Source: DASVUC01 sp038237225 (GTDB taxonomy: Bacteria; Planctomycetota; Phycisphaerae; Tepidisphaerales; Tepidisphaeraceae). Taken from it: a stretch of DNA of 64,000 bases. The notes under the pieces are model-generated. The model was not told the DNA's origin. It did no database searches and saw only the letters and a program-made list of their open reading frames with translations. Location of the stretch: positions 36,109-100,108 of the forward strand of contig JBBRYX010000019.1 of the NCBI GenBank assembly GCA_038237225.1. Reading direction: 5' to 3'. This document shows, in pieces, positions 25,212-33,988 of this stretch. Numbering within the stretch: position 1 is the stretch's first letter; every line of letters begins with the position of its first letter. A program made the translations under genes and the position numbers.

Positions 25212-27302
25212 ATGTCTGCATCACACGATCTTGATCGGGGAACTGCGCACCAGCCGGCGGTCTGGCATCTGCCGCACGCGCGCAATGAATACTTCAGCGG
25301 TCGCGAGGATGAGCTGGCGGATTTGCGCAAGTCGCTGGTCAGTCACGATGCCTTGCGGCACGTGCAGGCGGTATGGGGCCTGGGCGGGGTTGGCAAAACG
25401 CAGCTCGCGCTCGAGTACGTCTATCGCCATAAGGGCAACTACAACATCGTTTGGTGGATGGGGGCTGATGAACCTTCCAACCTGGCGCTGACGTTTGCGC
25501 GCTTAGCGACGAAGCTGGGGATGGAGGTGCCTGAGGGGACGCCGCTGGAGGACATTCGCCAGGCAGTTCGTCGCTCGCTCAATCAGCGTGAGGACTGGCT
25601 GCTGGTCTTCGACAATGCCGCGAGCGTGGAAGAGCTTCGTCCGTATCTTCCGAATGAACGGCGCGGCCATGTGATCATCACTTCACGGAACCCGAACTGG
25701 GACCAGATCGCCCGGCCATTCGCTCTGCGTCCGTTGAAGCGCGTCGAATCGGTGGACTTCCTGATGAAGCGGACCGGGAAACGCAAAGTCGATAGTGCGG
25801 TGGGGGCGCTGGCGCAGGCGCTGGGGGACCTTCCGCTGGCACTCGACCAGGCGGGGGCGTGCATCTCGCAAACGCGGACGGATTTCGGCGGCTACCTTCG
25901 TCAATTTGAATTGCACTGGGGCGAGCTTCTGCGGGACGTTCGTCAGACCGGCGACTATCCCGATTCGGTTCAGATGACCTGGGAGCTTGCGTGCCGGCAG
26001 GTTCAGGATGAATCGCCGCGGGCTTATGACCTCATGAGTTTACTCGCGTACGTCGGTTGCGATGCGGTCCCGCGCGAGTTGCTGCGCGGCGCGGAAGGAT
26101 TGCCCGAGGGGCTGAGCGACATCGTCTCCGACGAGGCGCTCATGGAGCAGGCGATCCAGACGCTTGCGAACTATGCGCTGATTCGCGACGAGGGCATCAC
26201 CACCAGCATGCATCGGCTGGTGGGCAACCTCGTGCGTGATCGGCTTGCGGAGGGGCAGCAACGGATGTGGGCCGACGGCGCGGTCAAGCTGCTGGCGGAT
26301 GTCTTCAAGTTTGATAGCCAGGATCTGGCGAGCTGGGATTACTGTGCGACATTGCTGCCCCACGCTCTGGCCTCGACGTTTCATGCCGAGGCGAATCGAG
26401 TGGCGCCGCGCGCGACGGTTGACGTGCTGGAGAATGCGGGCCGGTATCTTGCGAAGCGCGCTCAGTTTGAGGAGGCCAGGGGTCTTTTCGAACGCGCCCT
26501 TGCGCTCGCGACGGATTTCTATGGCGAGACCCATCCTCGGGTGTCCGCGATCGCGAACAATCTTGGCCGGATGCATCGGCAGATCGGGAACCTTGAGGAA
26601 GCGAAGGCGTGCTTTCAGCGCTCGCTCTCGATCGATCACGAAGTTTATGGCGACACCGATCCCCATGCGGCCAGCGTCTTTAACAACCTGGGCATCGCGA
26701 TGCACGAATCCGGCGATGCCAAAGCGGCCCAGCAGCATTTCGAGCGGGCGCTCCAGGTCTTTGAAAAAACTTATGGCGCTGACCACCCAAAGATTGCACA
26801 CGTCGTGAACAACCTTGGCTACGTTCTGATCGGGAACGGCGATCTTGAAGCGGCGCGAACTCACTTCGATCGCGCGATGGAAGTCGCCCGCATGACTTAC
26901 GGCGACAGCCACCCCATCCTGGCAAGTATTATGGTCAATCAAGGAATCGTTTTTCGGACGATGGGCGAAGCCGCTGCCGCTAAGGGAATGTTCGAGAAGG
27001 CGCTTGAAATCCATGAAGCGGTGCACGGCGAGACGCATCCCTCCGTCTCACGCGACTGTTCGAATCTCGGGCTGTCGCTCCAGGAGATGGGAATGCGCGA
27101 GCCCGCGCTCGAACAATTCGAACGCGCGCTGAAGATCGATCGCGCGCTCTACGGCGAGCAGAACGTCTCGGTCGCGGCAAGGCTTGCACAGCTCGGCCGA
27201 TTGCTTTTGGAGATGGACAACGAACCGGCTGCACGACGCTGCTTCATCCGCTCCAAAGCCATTGAAGAAGCATGCGCCGGCGCGAAGGCTTCACAATCGT
27301 AA
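25212..27302 (+). CDS. STAND NTPase (NB-ARC-like) with tetratricopeptide repeats
   Basis: The 696-residue protein has an N-terminal FSGREDELADLRKSL entry motif. It then shows the P-loop GLGGVGKT (56-63), Walker B LLVFDN (130-135), a sensor IITSR (155-159) and the GLPL-type motif LGDLPLALDQAGA (204-216). A winged-helix-like linker follows. From about residue 425 there are six or seven TPR_12-type repeats built on YGETHPxVAxxxNNLGxxxxxxGxxxxAxxxFERAL. This is the plan of signal-transduction ATPases that oligomerise on ligand binding; relatives act in regulation and in antiphage defence. No N- or C-terminal effector domain is visible, so a death effector would have to be a partner. The ATG at 25212 follows an AAAAAGGGG site. 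Confidence 0.9.
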   Translation: MSASHDLDRGTAHQPAVWHLPHARNEYFSGREDELADLRKSLVSHDALRHVQAVWGLGGVGKTQLALEYVYRHKGNYNIVWWMGADEPSNLALTFARLATKLGMEVPEGTPLEDIRQAVRRSLNQREDWLLVFDNAASVEELRPYLPNERRGHVIITSRNPNWDQIARPFALRPLKRVESVDFLMKRTGKRKVDSAVGALAQALGDLPLALDQAGACISQTRTDFGGYLRQFELHWGELLRDVRQTGDYPDSVQMTWELACRQVQDESPRAYDLMSLLAYVGCDAVPRELLRGAEGLPEGLSDIVSDEALMEQAIQTLANYALIRDEGITTSMHRLVGNLVRDRLAEGQQRMWADGAVKLLADVFKFDSQDLASWDYCATLLPHALASTFHAEANRVAPRATVDVLENAGRYLAKRAQFEEARGLFERALALATDFYGETHPRVSAIANNLGRMHRQIGNLEEAKACFQRSLSIDHEVYGDTDPHAASVFNNLGIAMHESGDAKAAQQHFERALQVFEKTYGADHPKIAHVVNNLGYVLIGNGDLEAARTHFDRAMEVARMTYGDSHPILASIMVNQGIVFRTMGEAAAAKGMFEKALEIHEAVHGETHPSVSRDCSNLGLSLQEMGMREPALEQFERALKIDRALYGEQNVSVAARLAQLGRLLLEMDNEPAARRCFIRSKAIEEACAGAKASQS

Positions 27303-27376
27303 GCTTCGCATGCTCATGATCATTTTCAGCATTGGTCTCCCGCTTGGCCGTGCACTATCGTAGTTTTGGTCGATCC

Positions 27377-28177
27377 ATGTTGAACGAAGAGCACATCCGC
27401 ATCCTCCTCAACCGCGTTGCCGGTGGCGAGCAGACTGTCGACGAGGCCGTGGCTTCGTTGCGGACACTTCCTTACGAAGACTTGGGCTTTGCCAAGATCG
27501 ATCACCACCGTGAACTCCGTCGGGGATTTCCGGAGACGATTTACTGCGCCGGCAAGACGCCGGAACAGGTGGCCGAAATCGCGTCTCGGCTGGTAATGAA
27601 GAGCACGCGCATGCTCGGCACCCGTGCGAGTCGTGAGCAGTACGCCGCAGCGCAGCGGCGTGTACCGGAGCTGGAATATGACGAGACCGCCCGCGCCATC
27701 TGGCTGGATCGCGAGCCGCAGCGTGCGCGAAAGAGCGGCGTCGTGCTGGTCGCGGCAGGAACCAGTGATCTGCCGGTCGCGGAAGAGGCAGCGCTCACAC
27801 TCGACTTGATGGGCCATGCGGCAAGGCGCATTTACGATGTCGGCGTCGCGGGCTTGCATCGGCTGCTGGGACATGTGGAGGAACTGCGGCAAGCCAACGT
27901 CGTCATCGTCTGCGCCGGCATGGAAGGCGCGCTTCCCAGCGTGGTTGGGGGGCTGATCTCCGCTCCGCTGATCGCCGTTCCGACATCGGTTGGATACGGT
28001 GCAAGCTTCAACGGATTGGCCGCGTTGCTTGGCATGCTGAACTCCTGCGCGCCGGGCGTGGGTGTGGTCAACATCGACAACGGCTACGGCGCCGGTCACC
28101 TGGCTGCGGCGATCAACTCCCGATGCACGGAAACGGTTGAAGCATCGTCGAACAGCAACGGAGACGGCAAACCGTGA
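27377..28177 (+). CDS. larB: Nickel-pincer cofactor biosynthesis protein LarB
   Basis: The 266-residue protein has the short N-terminal helical region of LarB, then the PurE-like carboxylase fold: DLPVAEEAALTLDLMGH, VVIVCAGMEGALPSVVGGL, APLIAVPTSVGYGASFNGLAALLGMLNSC and VNIDNGYGAGHLA. LarB carboxylates and hydrolyses nicotinic acid adenine dinucleotide to give pyridine-3,5-dicarboxylate mononucleotide, the first step toward the nickel-pincer cofactor of lactate racemase-type enzymes. The ATG at 27377 (MLNEEHIRILL) is preferred over the upstream frame. Its stop overlaps the start of larE by four bases. larC and larA are absent here. Confidence 0.93.
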   Translation: MLNEEHIRILLNRVAGGEQTVDEAVASLRTLPYEDLGFAKIDHHRELRRGFPETIYCAGKTPEQVAEIASRLVMKSTRMLGTRASREQYAAAQRRVPELEYDETARAIWLDREPQRARKSGVVLVAAGTSDLPVAEEAALTLDLMGHAARRIYDVGVAGLHRLLGHVEELRQANVVIVCAGMEGALPSVVGGLISAPLIAVPTSVGYGASFNGLAALLGMLNSCAPGVGVVNIDNGYGAGHLAAAINSRCTETVEASSNSNGDGKP

Positions 28178-29010
28178 AGCCTGAGCAGAGGCAGAACCTC
28201 GATCTCCTTCGAAGCATCATCCGCGAGATGCAGTCGGTGCTCGTCGCCTACTCCGGTGGCGTTGACAGTGCGGTGGTGGTCGCGGTGGCGCAGGAGCAAC
28301 TGGGAGATAAGTCCCTTGCCTGTATTGGAATTTCACCGAGCTATCCCAAGCGCGAGCAGCGCGATGCGATTGCCATGGCCCGGCGTCTGGGCGCGCGGTA
28401 TCGCCTGATCGATACGCACGAGGGTGAGGATCCGAATTATGCCGCCAATGCGGGCAATCGCTGCTACTTCTGTAAGGGCGAGCTCTATTCTTGCCTGCGT
28501 GCGCTCGCCGAGGCCGAGGGTTGGAACGCCGTCGCGGATGGCGTTCATGCGGGTGACGTGAAGGACCATGTTTTTGGTATTCGCGCTGCGCGCGAAAATG
28601 GCGTTCGCTCTCCACTTCTAGAGGCCAACATCAGCAAAGACGATGTTCGCGCAATCGCCCAGACGCTTAACTTACCCGCATGGGATAAGCCCGCGATGGC
28701 GTGTTTATCATCACGCGTCCCCGCGGGAACCCCGATCACGCCGGAACTGTTGCGGCAAATCGAGAACGCTGAAGACGTGCTCGCGGAACTCGGCTTCCGC
28801 CAGTTTCGGGTGCGTCATCACAATGACGTTGCGCGCGTCGAAATACCGATCGAGGAACTTTCGCGAGCCGTCGAGTTCAGGGAGGCGATTCTGCAAGGCA
28901 TTCAACAGGCCGGTTATCGCTTCGTCGCTCTTGACCTCGGCGGCTTCCGCAGCGGGTCACTGTCCCAACCGCAACTGATCCCGCTGTCGGTTCATCGAGC
29001 GGCCACCTAA
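28174..29010 (+). CDS. larE: Nickel-pincer sulfurtransferase LarE, three-cysteine type
   Basis: The 278-residue protein has the PP-loop SGGVDS (residues 27-32) used to adenylate the cofactor precursor. NRCYFCKGELY follows at 95-105, and ACLSSR with Cys177 occupies the position of the sulfur-donating Cys176 of the Lactiplantibacillus enzyme. Three cysteines (97, 100, 177) suggest the class that carries an Fe-S cluster and recycles sulfur, instead of the class that destroys its own cysteine; this is inference from known families. It acts after LarB, converting two carboxylates to thiocarboxylates. The start is a GTG in the sequence GTGA that also closes larB, so translation is coupled. Confidence 0.93.
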   Translation: MKPEQRQNLDLLRSIIREMQSVLVAYSGGVDSAVVVAVAQEQLGDKSLACIGISPSYPKREQRDAIAMARRLGARYRLIDTHEGEDPNYAANAGNRCYFCKGELYSCLRALAEAEGWNAVADGVHAGDVKDHVFGIRAARENGVRSPLLEANISKDDVRAIAQTLNLPAWDKPAMACLSSRVPAGTPITPELLRQIENAEDVLAELGFRQFRVRHHNDVARVEIPIEELSRAVEFREAILQGIQQAGYRFVALDLGGFRSGSLSQPQLIPLSVHRAAT

Positions 29011-29677
29011 ATAGACGGCCTCGATTCTCGAACATTTTCACAAGCGCTCGTTGTCATGCTGAAGTACTCCGAAGCATCTGGCATTGTTTGTATTCCAGCC
29101 GGATCCTGCGCGGGATAGCGCTCAGAAGGACAATTCTCGAGATCGCAGACGTTCGAGAATCGCGGCGGCGTATTTAGGCGTTCCATTTCTTTCCGCCATA
29201 AGGCGGCTTGTAATTCGCCTCTCGCGCGGTAGTCTCGGCGAAACCTTCGGGCGGCTGCGAGGCCTGTCTGTTCGCCGGATGCGATTGGACACTTGGGAAG
29301 GCGGTGAAATTCCGCCACGGACGCGCCGCTGTGATGGACATTTGTGGTCCTGAACAGGCCACTGCTATCGGGCTCAAGACCGAAGCGGGAAGGCTTGTTC
29401 AACGGTTCAAGAAATTGACCCGGCGAGGATCGTCCTAAGTCAGAAGACCGGCTCGAAGGGTGTTGCGTCGATCGCAAATTGTGGTCGATGTTCCGAATCG
29501 TCCTCGCGACCATGGGACGGCCGGGCACAGCACCCCTCGATTGATCGTTCAGATCCTTTTCTGAACGCATCACCGCGGAAGCTGCTCACCCTCGGCCTTG
29601 CCTTGCCCGTTCACTCGGGAATCGCGAGGGCGAGGGTTCTTTTTTAGCGCCACGCGAACTGGCGCAGGAGCAGCTTC
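29011..29677. other. Intergenic region with decayed repeat and leader hairpins
   Basis: I see no convincing gene in these 667 bases; the open frames present have no recognisable motif and irregular composition. A decayed GTCATCCTGA-type repeat lies at 29051-29082 (TTGTCATGCTGAAGTACTCC start). The last 90 bases form the leader of the next gene: a terminator-like hairpin at 29588-29645 and a small GCGCCA/TGGCGC hairpin (29647-29665) just before its AGGAG ribosome binding site. Confidence 0.5.
29588..29645 (+). terminator. Terminator/attenuator hairpin before a PEP-CTERM gene
   Basis: Arms at 29588-29601 and 29624-29637 can pair over 14 positions with two mismatches or wobbles and are followed by TCTTTTTT. 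It sits 33 bases upstream of the ATG at 29678, so it could either end larE transcription or attenuate the PEP-CTERM gene. Confidence 0.5.
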
Positions 29678-31492
29678 ATGTCGCAAGTTTCTCGTCGCCG
29701 CGCTTTTGCCGGCGCGGTTCTGGCCTTGGCGTTTCATTCCAATGCCTTTGGCGATGCGTTTTTCGCCAGCGATGTCATTGCCTACAGCGCGGGGAACGAT
29801 CCCAACAACTTCTGGCTGAACCCTTCGTCAGCACTAGGCAAATCCGCCGGTGACACGGGCTTCGGTGTGCTCACGCCGTTCAACGGCGCCTTCTCCGACA
29901 GCCAGATCACCGGCATCGGCAAGGGCGGTTCCTTGACGCTGAAACTCGCCAAAACCGCGGCGTCCATGGGTTACTCGCTCGGCATTCATGCGGCCGTCGG
30001 CATCAACGACAACGACTGGCCGAATGGTTCCCCGGGCGCGACCGCGGCACCCTACACCAATCCCCGCATTGCGAACCTCGAAGTCAGCCTTGATGGAAAT
30101 AATTGGGTTGATCTCGGCTCCAAGACCTTCACCATCCCGACCAACTTCTACTCAGAAGGCATTACAACACCAGGCTACCAGGAAGCGCCCGGCACCGCAG
30201 AAGCCGATTGGGCGAAGCCGTTCAAGCTGCCGCTCTCCAGCTTCGACAACAAGAACTGGCCACAGATCCTGACGACGCTCAACGGCTCCGCCGGTGGTGA
30301 TTGGTTCGATCTCTCCGCGCCGCAGCTTGCCGGCATTAACTACGTTCGCTTTAACGTCGCCGCCGGTGCGATATTCCCGATGATCGTCGACTCGGTCGTC
30401 GGCAACACCGACAACCAGCTCAATACCGGAACACGAAATGTATCGACGTCGCCCATCGTCGAGGCGCCGGAGGGCACGATCTTTACGAATCGCGGGACGC
30501 TCCTGAACACGAGCACCGTCTCAGTGCCCGGCGCAGCGCCGCAGGCAGGGTCGGCAATCTTAAACTACGGCACTATTCGCAGTTCCACCGGGCCGACGAT
30601 GACGATCACCGTCCCCGTCTACAGTGAAGGCGGCAACTTCGCCACGGTCGAAGGGACGATCCAACTTAATGGAAGGCTCATCACCGGCGCCGGCACGACC
30701 ACCAAAACAGGGACCGGCACGCTGATCATCAACGGCGCTCAGCATCACAACCCCGGCTCGGCGTTTGTCGCAATGCAGGGCACAACAAAGTTCCAAACCG
30801 ACGCCGCGGGTTTATCCATCACCGCGAGCGCCAAAATCGAGCTCAATTCCGAGCAGCACCTTGCGGGTCTGCAGGTGAACAGCAACGGATCCGTCCTCAG
30901 CGCGACCGGAGGCACGCAGGCGCTCTACACCGATATTCTGTCCATCGCCACCGGAGGTAGGCTCGATCTGAACGACAATGATCTCGTGGTGAATGGTGGA
31001 AACTTCTCCACCCTCCAGGGATCGGTTCTGGCCGGCTACTCAGCATCGCCCGACACCACAAAAACAGGCATCATCTCGACGCACAGTCAGACCGTCGCCG
31101 GCGGTGCCACGATATTAGCCCTCTTCGATAATGCATTGGCGGGCTTCAGTGATTTCCCCTTCGGCAGCGGCAATTCCATTGCCGCCGGTGCGATCGCGGG
31201 AAAATACACCTACATCGGCGACACCAACTACGACGGCCAAGTCAGCGCTCAGGATTACACGGCCATTGATGCCAACATCGGGACCAGCATCGACCCCGGA
31301 ATCTCCTGGTTCTATGGCGACACCAACTTCGACGGCATTATCGACGCCACCGACTACACCGGCATCGACGCCGCCCTTGGCCTCGGCCAGGGTAATCCTC
31401 TCAGGGCAACAGCGCTGGTCCCCGAGCCCGCCACATGGAGCCTGCTGGCGGTGCTCGCATCCACCCTGTTTGCTCGTCGCCGCCGCAGATAG
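29678..31492 (+). CDS. PEP-CTERM protein with beta-repeat and dockerin-like segment
   Basis: The 604-residue secreted protein has a basic, hydrophobic signal peptide (about residues 1-27). A beta-rich N-terminal domain of about 220 residues mentions FFASDVIAYSAGND, and a stretch resembling autotransporter-associated strands (GTTTKTGTGTLIING) follows. Near residues 508-566 are two calcium-loop repeats, GDTNYDGQVSAQDYTAID and GDTNFDGIIDATDYTGID. These are the DxNxDG pairs of dockerin type I modules, which in planctomycetes usually accompany sorting signals, not cellulosomes. It ends VPEPATWSLLAVLAST plus ARRRRR, a PEP-CTERM signal. It is probably displayed on the surface. Function is unknown. 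The SD is AGGAG at 29666. Confidence 0.85.
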   Translation: MSQVSRRRAFAGAVLALAFHSNAFGDAFFASDVIAYSAGNDPNNFWLNPSSALGKSAGDTGFGVLTPFNGAFSDSQITGIGKGGSLTLKLAKTAASMGYSLGIHAAVGINDNDWPNGSPGATAAPYTNPRIANLEVSLDGNNWVDLGSKTFTIPTNFYSEGITTPGYQEAPGTAEADWAKPFKLPLSSFDNKNWPQILTTLNGSAGGDWFDLSAPQLAGINYVRFNVAAGAIFPMIVDSVVGNTDNQLNTGTRNVSTSPIVEAPEGTIFTNRGTLLNTSTVSVPGAAPQAGSAILNYGTIRSSTGPTMTITVPVYSEGGNFATVEGTIQLNGRLITGAGTTTKTGTGTLIINGAQHHNPGSAFVAMQGTTKFQTDAAGLSITASAKIELNSEQHLAGLQVNSNGSVLSATGGTQALYTDILSIATGGRLDLNDNDLVVNGGNFSTLQGSVLAGYSASPDTTKTGIISTHSQTVAGGATILALFDNALAGFSDFPFGSGNSIAAGAIAGKYTYIGDTNYDGQVSAQDYTAIDANIGTSIDPGISWFYGDTNFDGIIDATDYTGIDAALGLGQGNPLRATALVPEPATWSLLAVLASTLFARRRRR

Positions 31493-31504
31493 GGATCGGC
31501 GCAC

Positions 31505-31538
31505 GGAGGCGGCCTCAAGTCCCGGGCCGCCTCCTTCT
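31505..31538 (+). terminator. Perfect 10-bp hairpin between PEP-CTERM and pseudopilin genes
   Basis: GGAGGCGGCC and GGCCGCCTCC pair perfectly around nine bases, followed by TTCTT. It lies 12 bp after the PEP-CTERM stop and is a likely terminator or processing site, reducing expression of the next gene. Confidence 0.55.
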
Positions 31539-31565
31539 TAACCGCGCTCAAAAACGGTGACCAAC

Positions 31566-32306
31566 ATGTCCCAGCACAAGAAATCTTTCACGCTCGTCGA
31601 GCTCCTCGTCGTGATCGGAATCATCTCCCTGCTGATCGGCCTGCTCCTGCCCGCGCTGAACTCGGCAAGAGAGCAATCCAAGAGCGTCCAATGCCTCTCC
31701 AACCTCCGGCAGCTCTCCATCGCGGCACACAATTACATCATCACCAATCACGGACTGTATCCTCTCGCTTACTACACCGACGCCAACGGGTTTCAGGAAT
31801 GGGACTTCAACAGATACAAAATCGCCGGCGTGACCAAAATGATTCCCGGAACGCTGTGGATGGGAAAGACGGATGTTCGCGTGCAGCAGTGCCCCAGTTT
31901 CGACGGCAAATCCAACACCCCGTTCGATCCGTACACCGGCTACAATTACAACACCAGCTACATCGGCGGCGAGCAAATGAGCTCGACGACAATCCGGCCA
32001 CCCGCCAAGGCCACCCACGTTCGCCAGCCCTCGCTTACGGCATTGTTTGGCGATGGAGAACTCCGAACGGGCGCGAACAAGTTCATGCGCGCTCCGTTCT
32101 ATGTCCCGGGTGAATCAGCTCTTGTTCCCCACACTGCGGGCACGCAAGGATTCCGTCACCGCCGGAAAACCAACGTCGCGTTCTGCGACGGGCATGCCGA
32201 GTCTCTCGGGAATCGTTACACAAACAAGGATCCGTTGGACCCCGGCGTCGTCGCCCCCCGCACCGGGTTCCTCTCCAATGACAATTCAATGTACGACTTG
32301 CAATGA
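31566..32306 (+). CDS. Type IV pilin-like protein of the H-X9-DG family
   Basis: The 246-residue protein has a prepilin leader and helix: KKSFTLVELLVVIGIISLL, with cleavage predicted before the F of FTLVE and Glu at +5. The first helix runs into NSAREQSKSVQCLSNLRQL. The C-terminal half carries the H-X9-DG motif (HRRKTNVAFCDG) followed by HAESLGNR. This large planctomycete family is processed like type II/IV pseudopilins, but its role is unknown and dozens of paralogues usually occur per genome. The ATG at 31566 is chosen over a GTG nine bases upstream because MSQHKK is a normal leader. It follows a surface protein gene after a terminator-like hairpin. Confidence 0.88.
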   Translation: MSQHKKSFTLVELLVVIGIISLLIGLLLPALNSAREQSKSVQCLSNLRQLSIAAHNYIITNHGLYPLAYYTDANGFQEWDFNRYKIAGVTKMIPGTLWMGKTDVRVQQCPSFDGKSNTPFDPYTGYNYNTSYIGGEQMSSTTIRPPAKATHVRQPSLTALFGDGELRTGANKFMRAPFYVPGESALVPHTAGTQGFRHRRKTNVAFCDGHAESLGNRYTNKDPLDPGVVAPRTGFLSNDNSMYDLQ

Positions 32307-32313
32307 ACATCCT

Positions 32314-32370
32314 GACGCGGGCATCTTGCCCATGCTTAATGCCGCAAACACGGGCAAGATGCTCGCGTCC
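32314..32370. repeat. REPIN-like double palindrome, copy 2 (diverged)
   Basis: GCGGGCATCTTGCCCATG and CACGGGCAAGATGCTCGCG are inverted palindromes around a short spacer. The unit matches copies at 7613 and 35363 with several changes. It lies between the convergent pseudopilin and VOC-like genes and may double as a bidirectional terminator. Confidence 0.7.
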
Positions 32371-32380
32371 CAGGGATCCA

Positions 32381-33757
32381 TCAAGCCCCCGCAGACGCAT
32401 GCCGTCTCGGATCCGTCGCTGCGATGATCTCACTCACGCCGGTCTGATTAAACCCCTTGAAGCCGTCGTTCCGCTCGAGGTTCTCGAGATGCGATCCGAT
32501 CGTCCCATGCTCGAGAAACTGGTTCGCCTGATGCTGTGTGATCAGGTTCGCGTCCAGGAGCCTCCGCACCCGCTCCGGCGGCACCGTCCAGCGCTCGCCT
32601 TCGGTGAACGCCTGCCGAAGGTATGGGAAATTTGTGAACGGCTTCATCGTCTTCACACCTTCTTCAGCGGCCAACTGGCTTGTCAGCGCATCGAAATCGA
32701 ACTGCGCTTCGAGATGATGCATTCCCGCCTGAAGGAAACTTTCCCCATGCAGCCCGCACCACAATCCCACGGTTCCCAGCGAATCGCGCTCCGCGAGCGG
32801 CTCATGAGAAAAATCGCCCATGAGCTCATCCGGGGACAAGTCCACATCGTTGAAGGTTGTGATCCCCGTCACCGGCTGCTCCATGACCTGCGCGCCCCAT
32901 CCCGCCTCGCGACCCGCATAGAACCGTTCGCGGCAATGAAATCCCAGCTTCTCAAATGTCGCCACCAGCTTCGAAAAGCTCTTTCTGGAACAACGATAAG
33001 TGTGATGGTCGTGGTTGCCCCAGCCCAAACCCAGCTTCTGCTGCCGCGCAAATTGAACCTGCGCTGCGCGGTTGCGTCTCTGCCAGAACTCCCGCTCTGC
33101 CGCGAACCACAGGTCGCAGGTCAGATTCACGCCCAGAGCCGCGATCGCGGAATCGATCAATCGATTCGCGTGCGCGAACCCTTCATCCTCAGATGAAAAA
33201 TCCCGCTCGCGCGTCCGAAACCGCTCCAGATGAAGCAGTCGTTGGATCGAATGCTTCGGCGCTGCGTCCCGCTGGTTGAAGCTCGCATTCCCATGTCGCT
33301 CGATCACCATCAGCGCGTTGTCTTTGCAGTCGCAGATTTTCGCCAGCCGCACATCGGACAACGGCTCTCCCTGCACCGGCAGATCCAGATGATTTGCCGC
33401 CAGGAAATCAACCACCGATTCCGCTTTCAGCGCCAGCTCGAAAATCCCATCCCACACCACGATGGTCGGAAAGATCCCACCCTCATGCGTGAAGATCGCC
33501 ATTGTCTTCAGATCGTGCTGCGCCTTGTATCCCACCGCGTTGAGCTCCCTCAATCTCGGATCCCGGCGGTTGAGCGCGATGTGACCCACCCAATCGTAAA
33601 ATCGCGTGCCCGTCTCATCACGCATCCGCTGCGCCAGCTTCGTCGCTACCGGACATCCGGCCAGGAAATCATCCACCAGCGATGAGACAAATTTCGCCGC
33701 CTGGGGCTGACGGTTCCACTGAAACGCTTCCAACGGATTGCTCATCTGGGCGGTCAT
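32381..33757 (-). CDS. Two-lobed VOC-like protein, candidate 2-oxo-acid dioxygenase
   Basis: The 458-residue protein is not firmly recognised. Two segments resemble VOC-superfamily metal ligands: FYDWVGHIALNR (about residues 52-63) and GNHDHHTYRCSRKSFSKLVATFEKLGF (about 246-272). The latter has the His, strand and FxxLGF helix of such domains. A later MHHLEAQFDFD could supply another ligand. The size and two-lobed pattern recall DUF1338 enzymes such as the 2-oxoadipate dioxygenase/decarboxylase HglS, but the signatures I know of HglS/YdcJ are not present, so this is only a hypothesis. It is divergent from an aminotransferase-ALDH7 pair that fits lysine breakdown. The ATG at 33757 has AAGAGG six bases upstream. 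Confidence 0.6.
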   Translation of the reverse strand: MTAQMSNPLEAFQWNRQPQAAKFVSSLVDDFLAGCPVATKLAQRMRDETGTRFYDWVGHIALNRRDPRLRELNAVGYKAQHDLKTMAIFTHEGGIFPTIVVWDGIFELALKAESVVDFLAANHLDLPVQGEPLSDVRLAKICDCKDNALMVIERHGNASFNQRDAAPKHSIQRLLHLERFRTRERDFSSEDEGFAHANRLIDSAIAALGVNLTCDLWFAAEREFWQRRNRAAQVQFARQQKLGLGWGNHDHHTYRCSRKSFSKLVATFEKLGFHCRERFYAGREAGWGAQVMEQPVTGITTFNDVDLSPDELMGDFSHEPLAERDSLGTVGLWCGLHGESFLQAGMHHLEAQFDFDALTSQLAAEEGVKTMKPFTNFPYLRQAFTEGERWTVPPERVRRLLDANLITQHQANQFLEHGTIGSHLENLERNDGFKGFNQTGVSEIIAATDPRRHASAGA

Positions 33758-33988
33758 AGAAATCCTCTTCAAATTGCCGCTTTATCGGCTGAAATCGCCC
33801 GCTCGCGCGCGAAATCATGCCCACTGGCGGAACATGCCGACAGTAATGTATTATAGCCGGTCTCAGTTTTCGCCCTAGAATCCACTGAAGACGCTAAATT
33901 CATCTTCCGCGTTTAGCGGCGCGGAGAAGCAAGTTTCGTGCTTCGCTTCGGCGGTCAGACCAGCCGGCGGCCGAGAAGGGAATCGCAC

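Noticed and set aside
29007..29573. 188-codon minus-strand frame
   Set aside because: Covers an intergenic repeat and larE downstream DNA, has irregular composition and no ribosome binding site.
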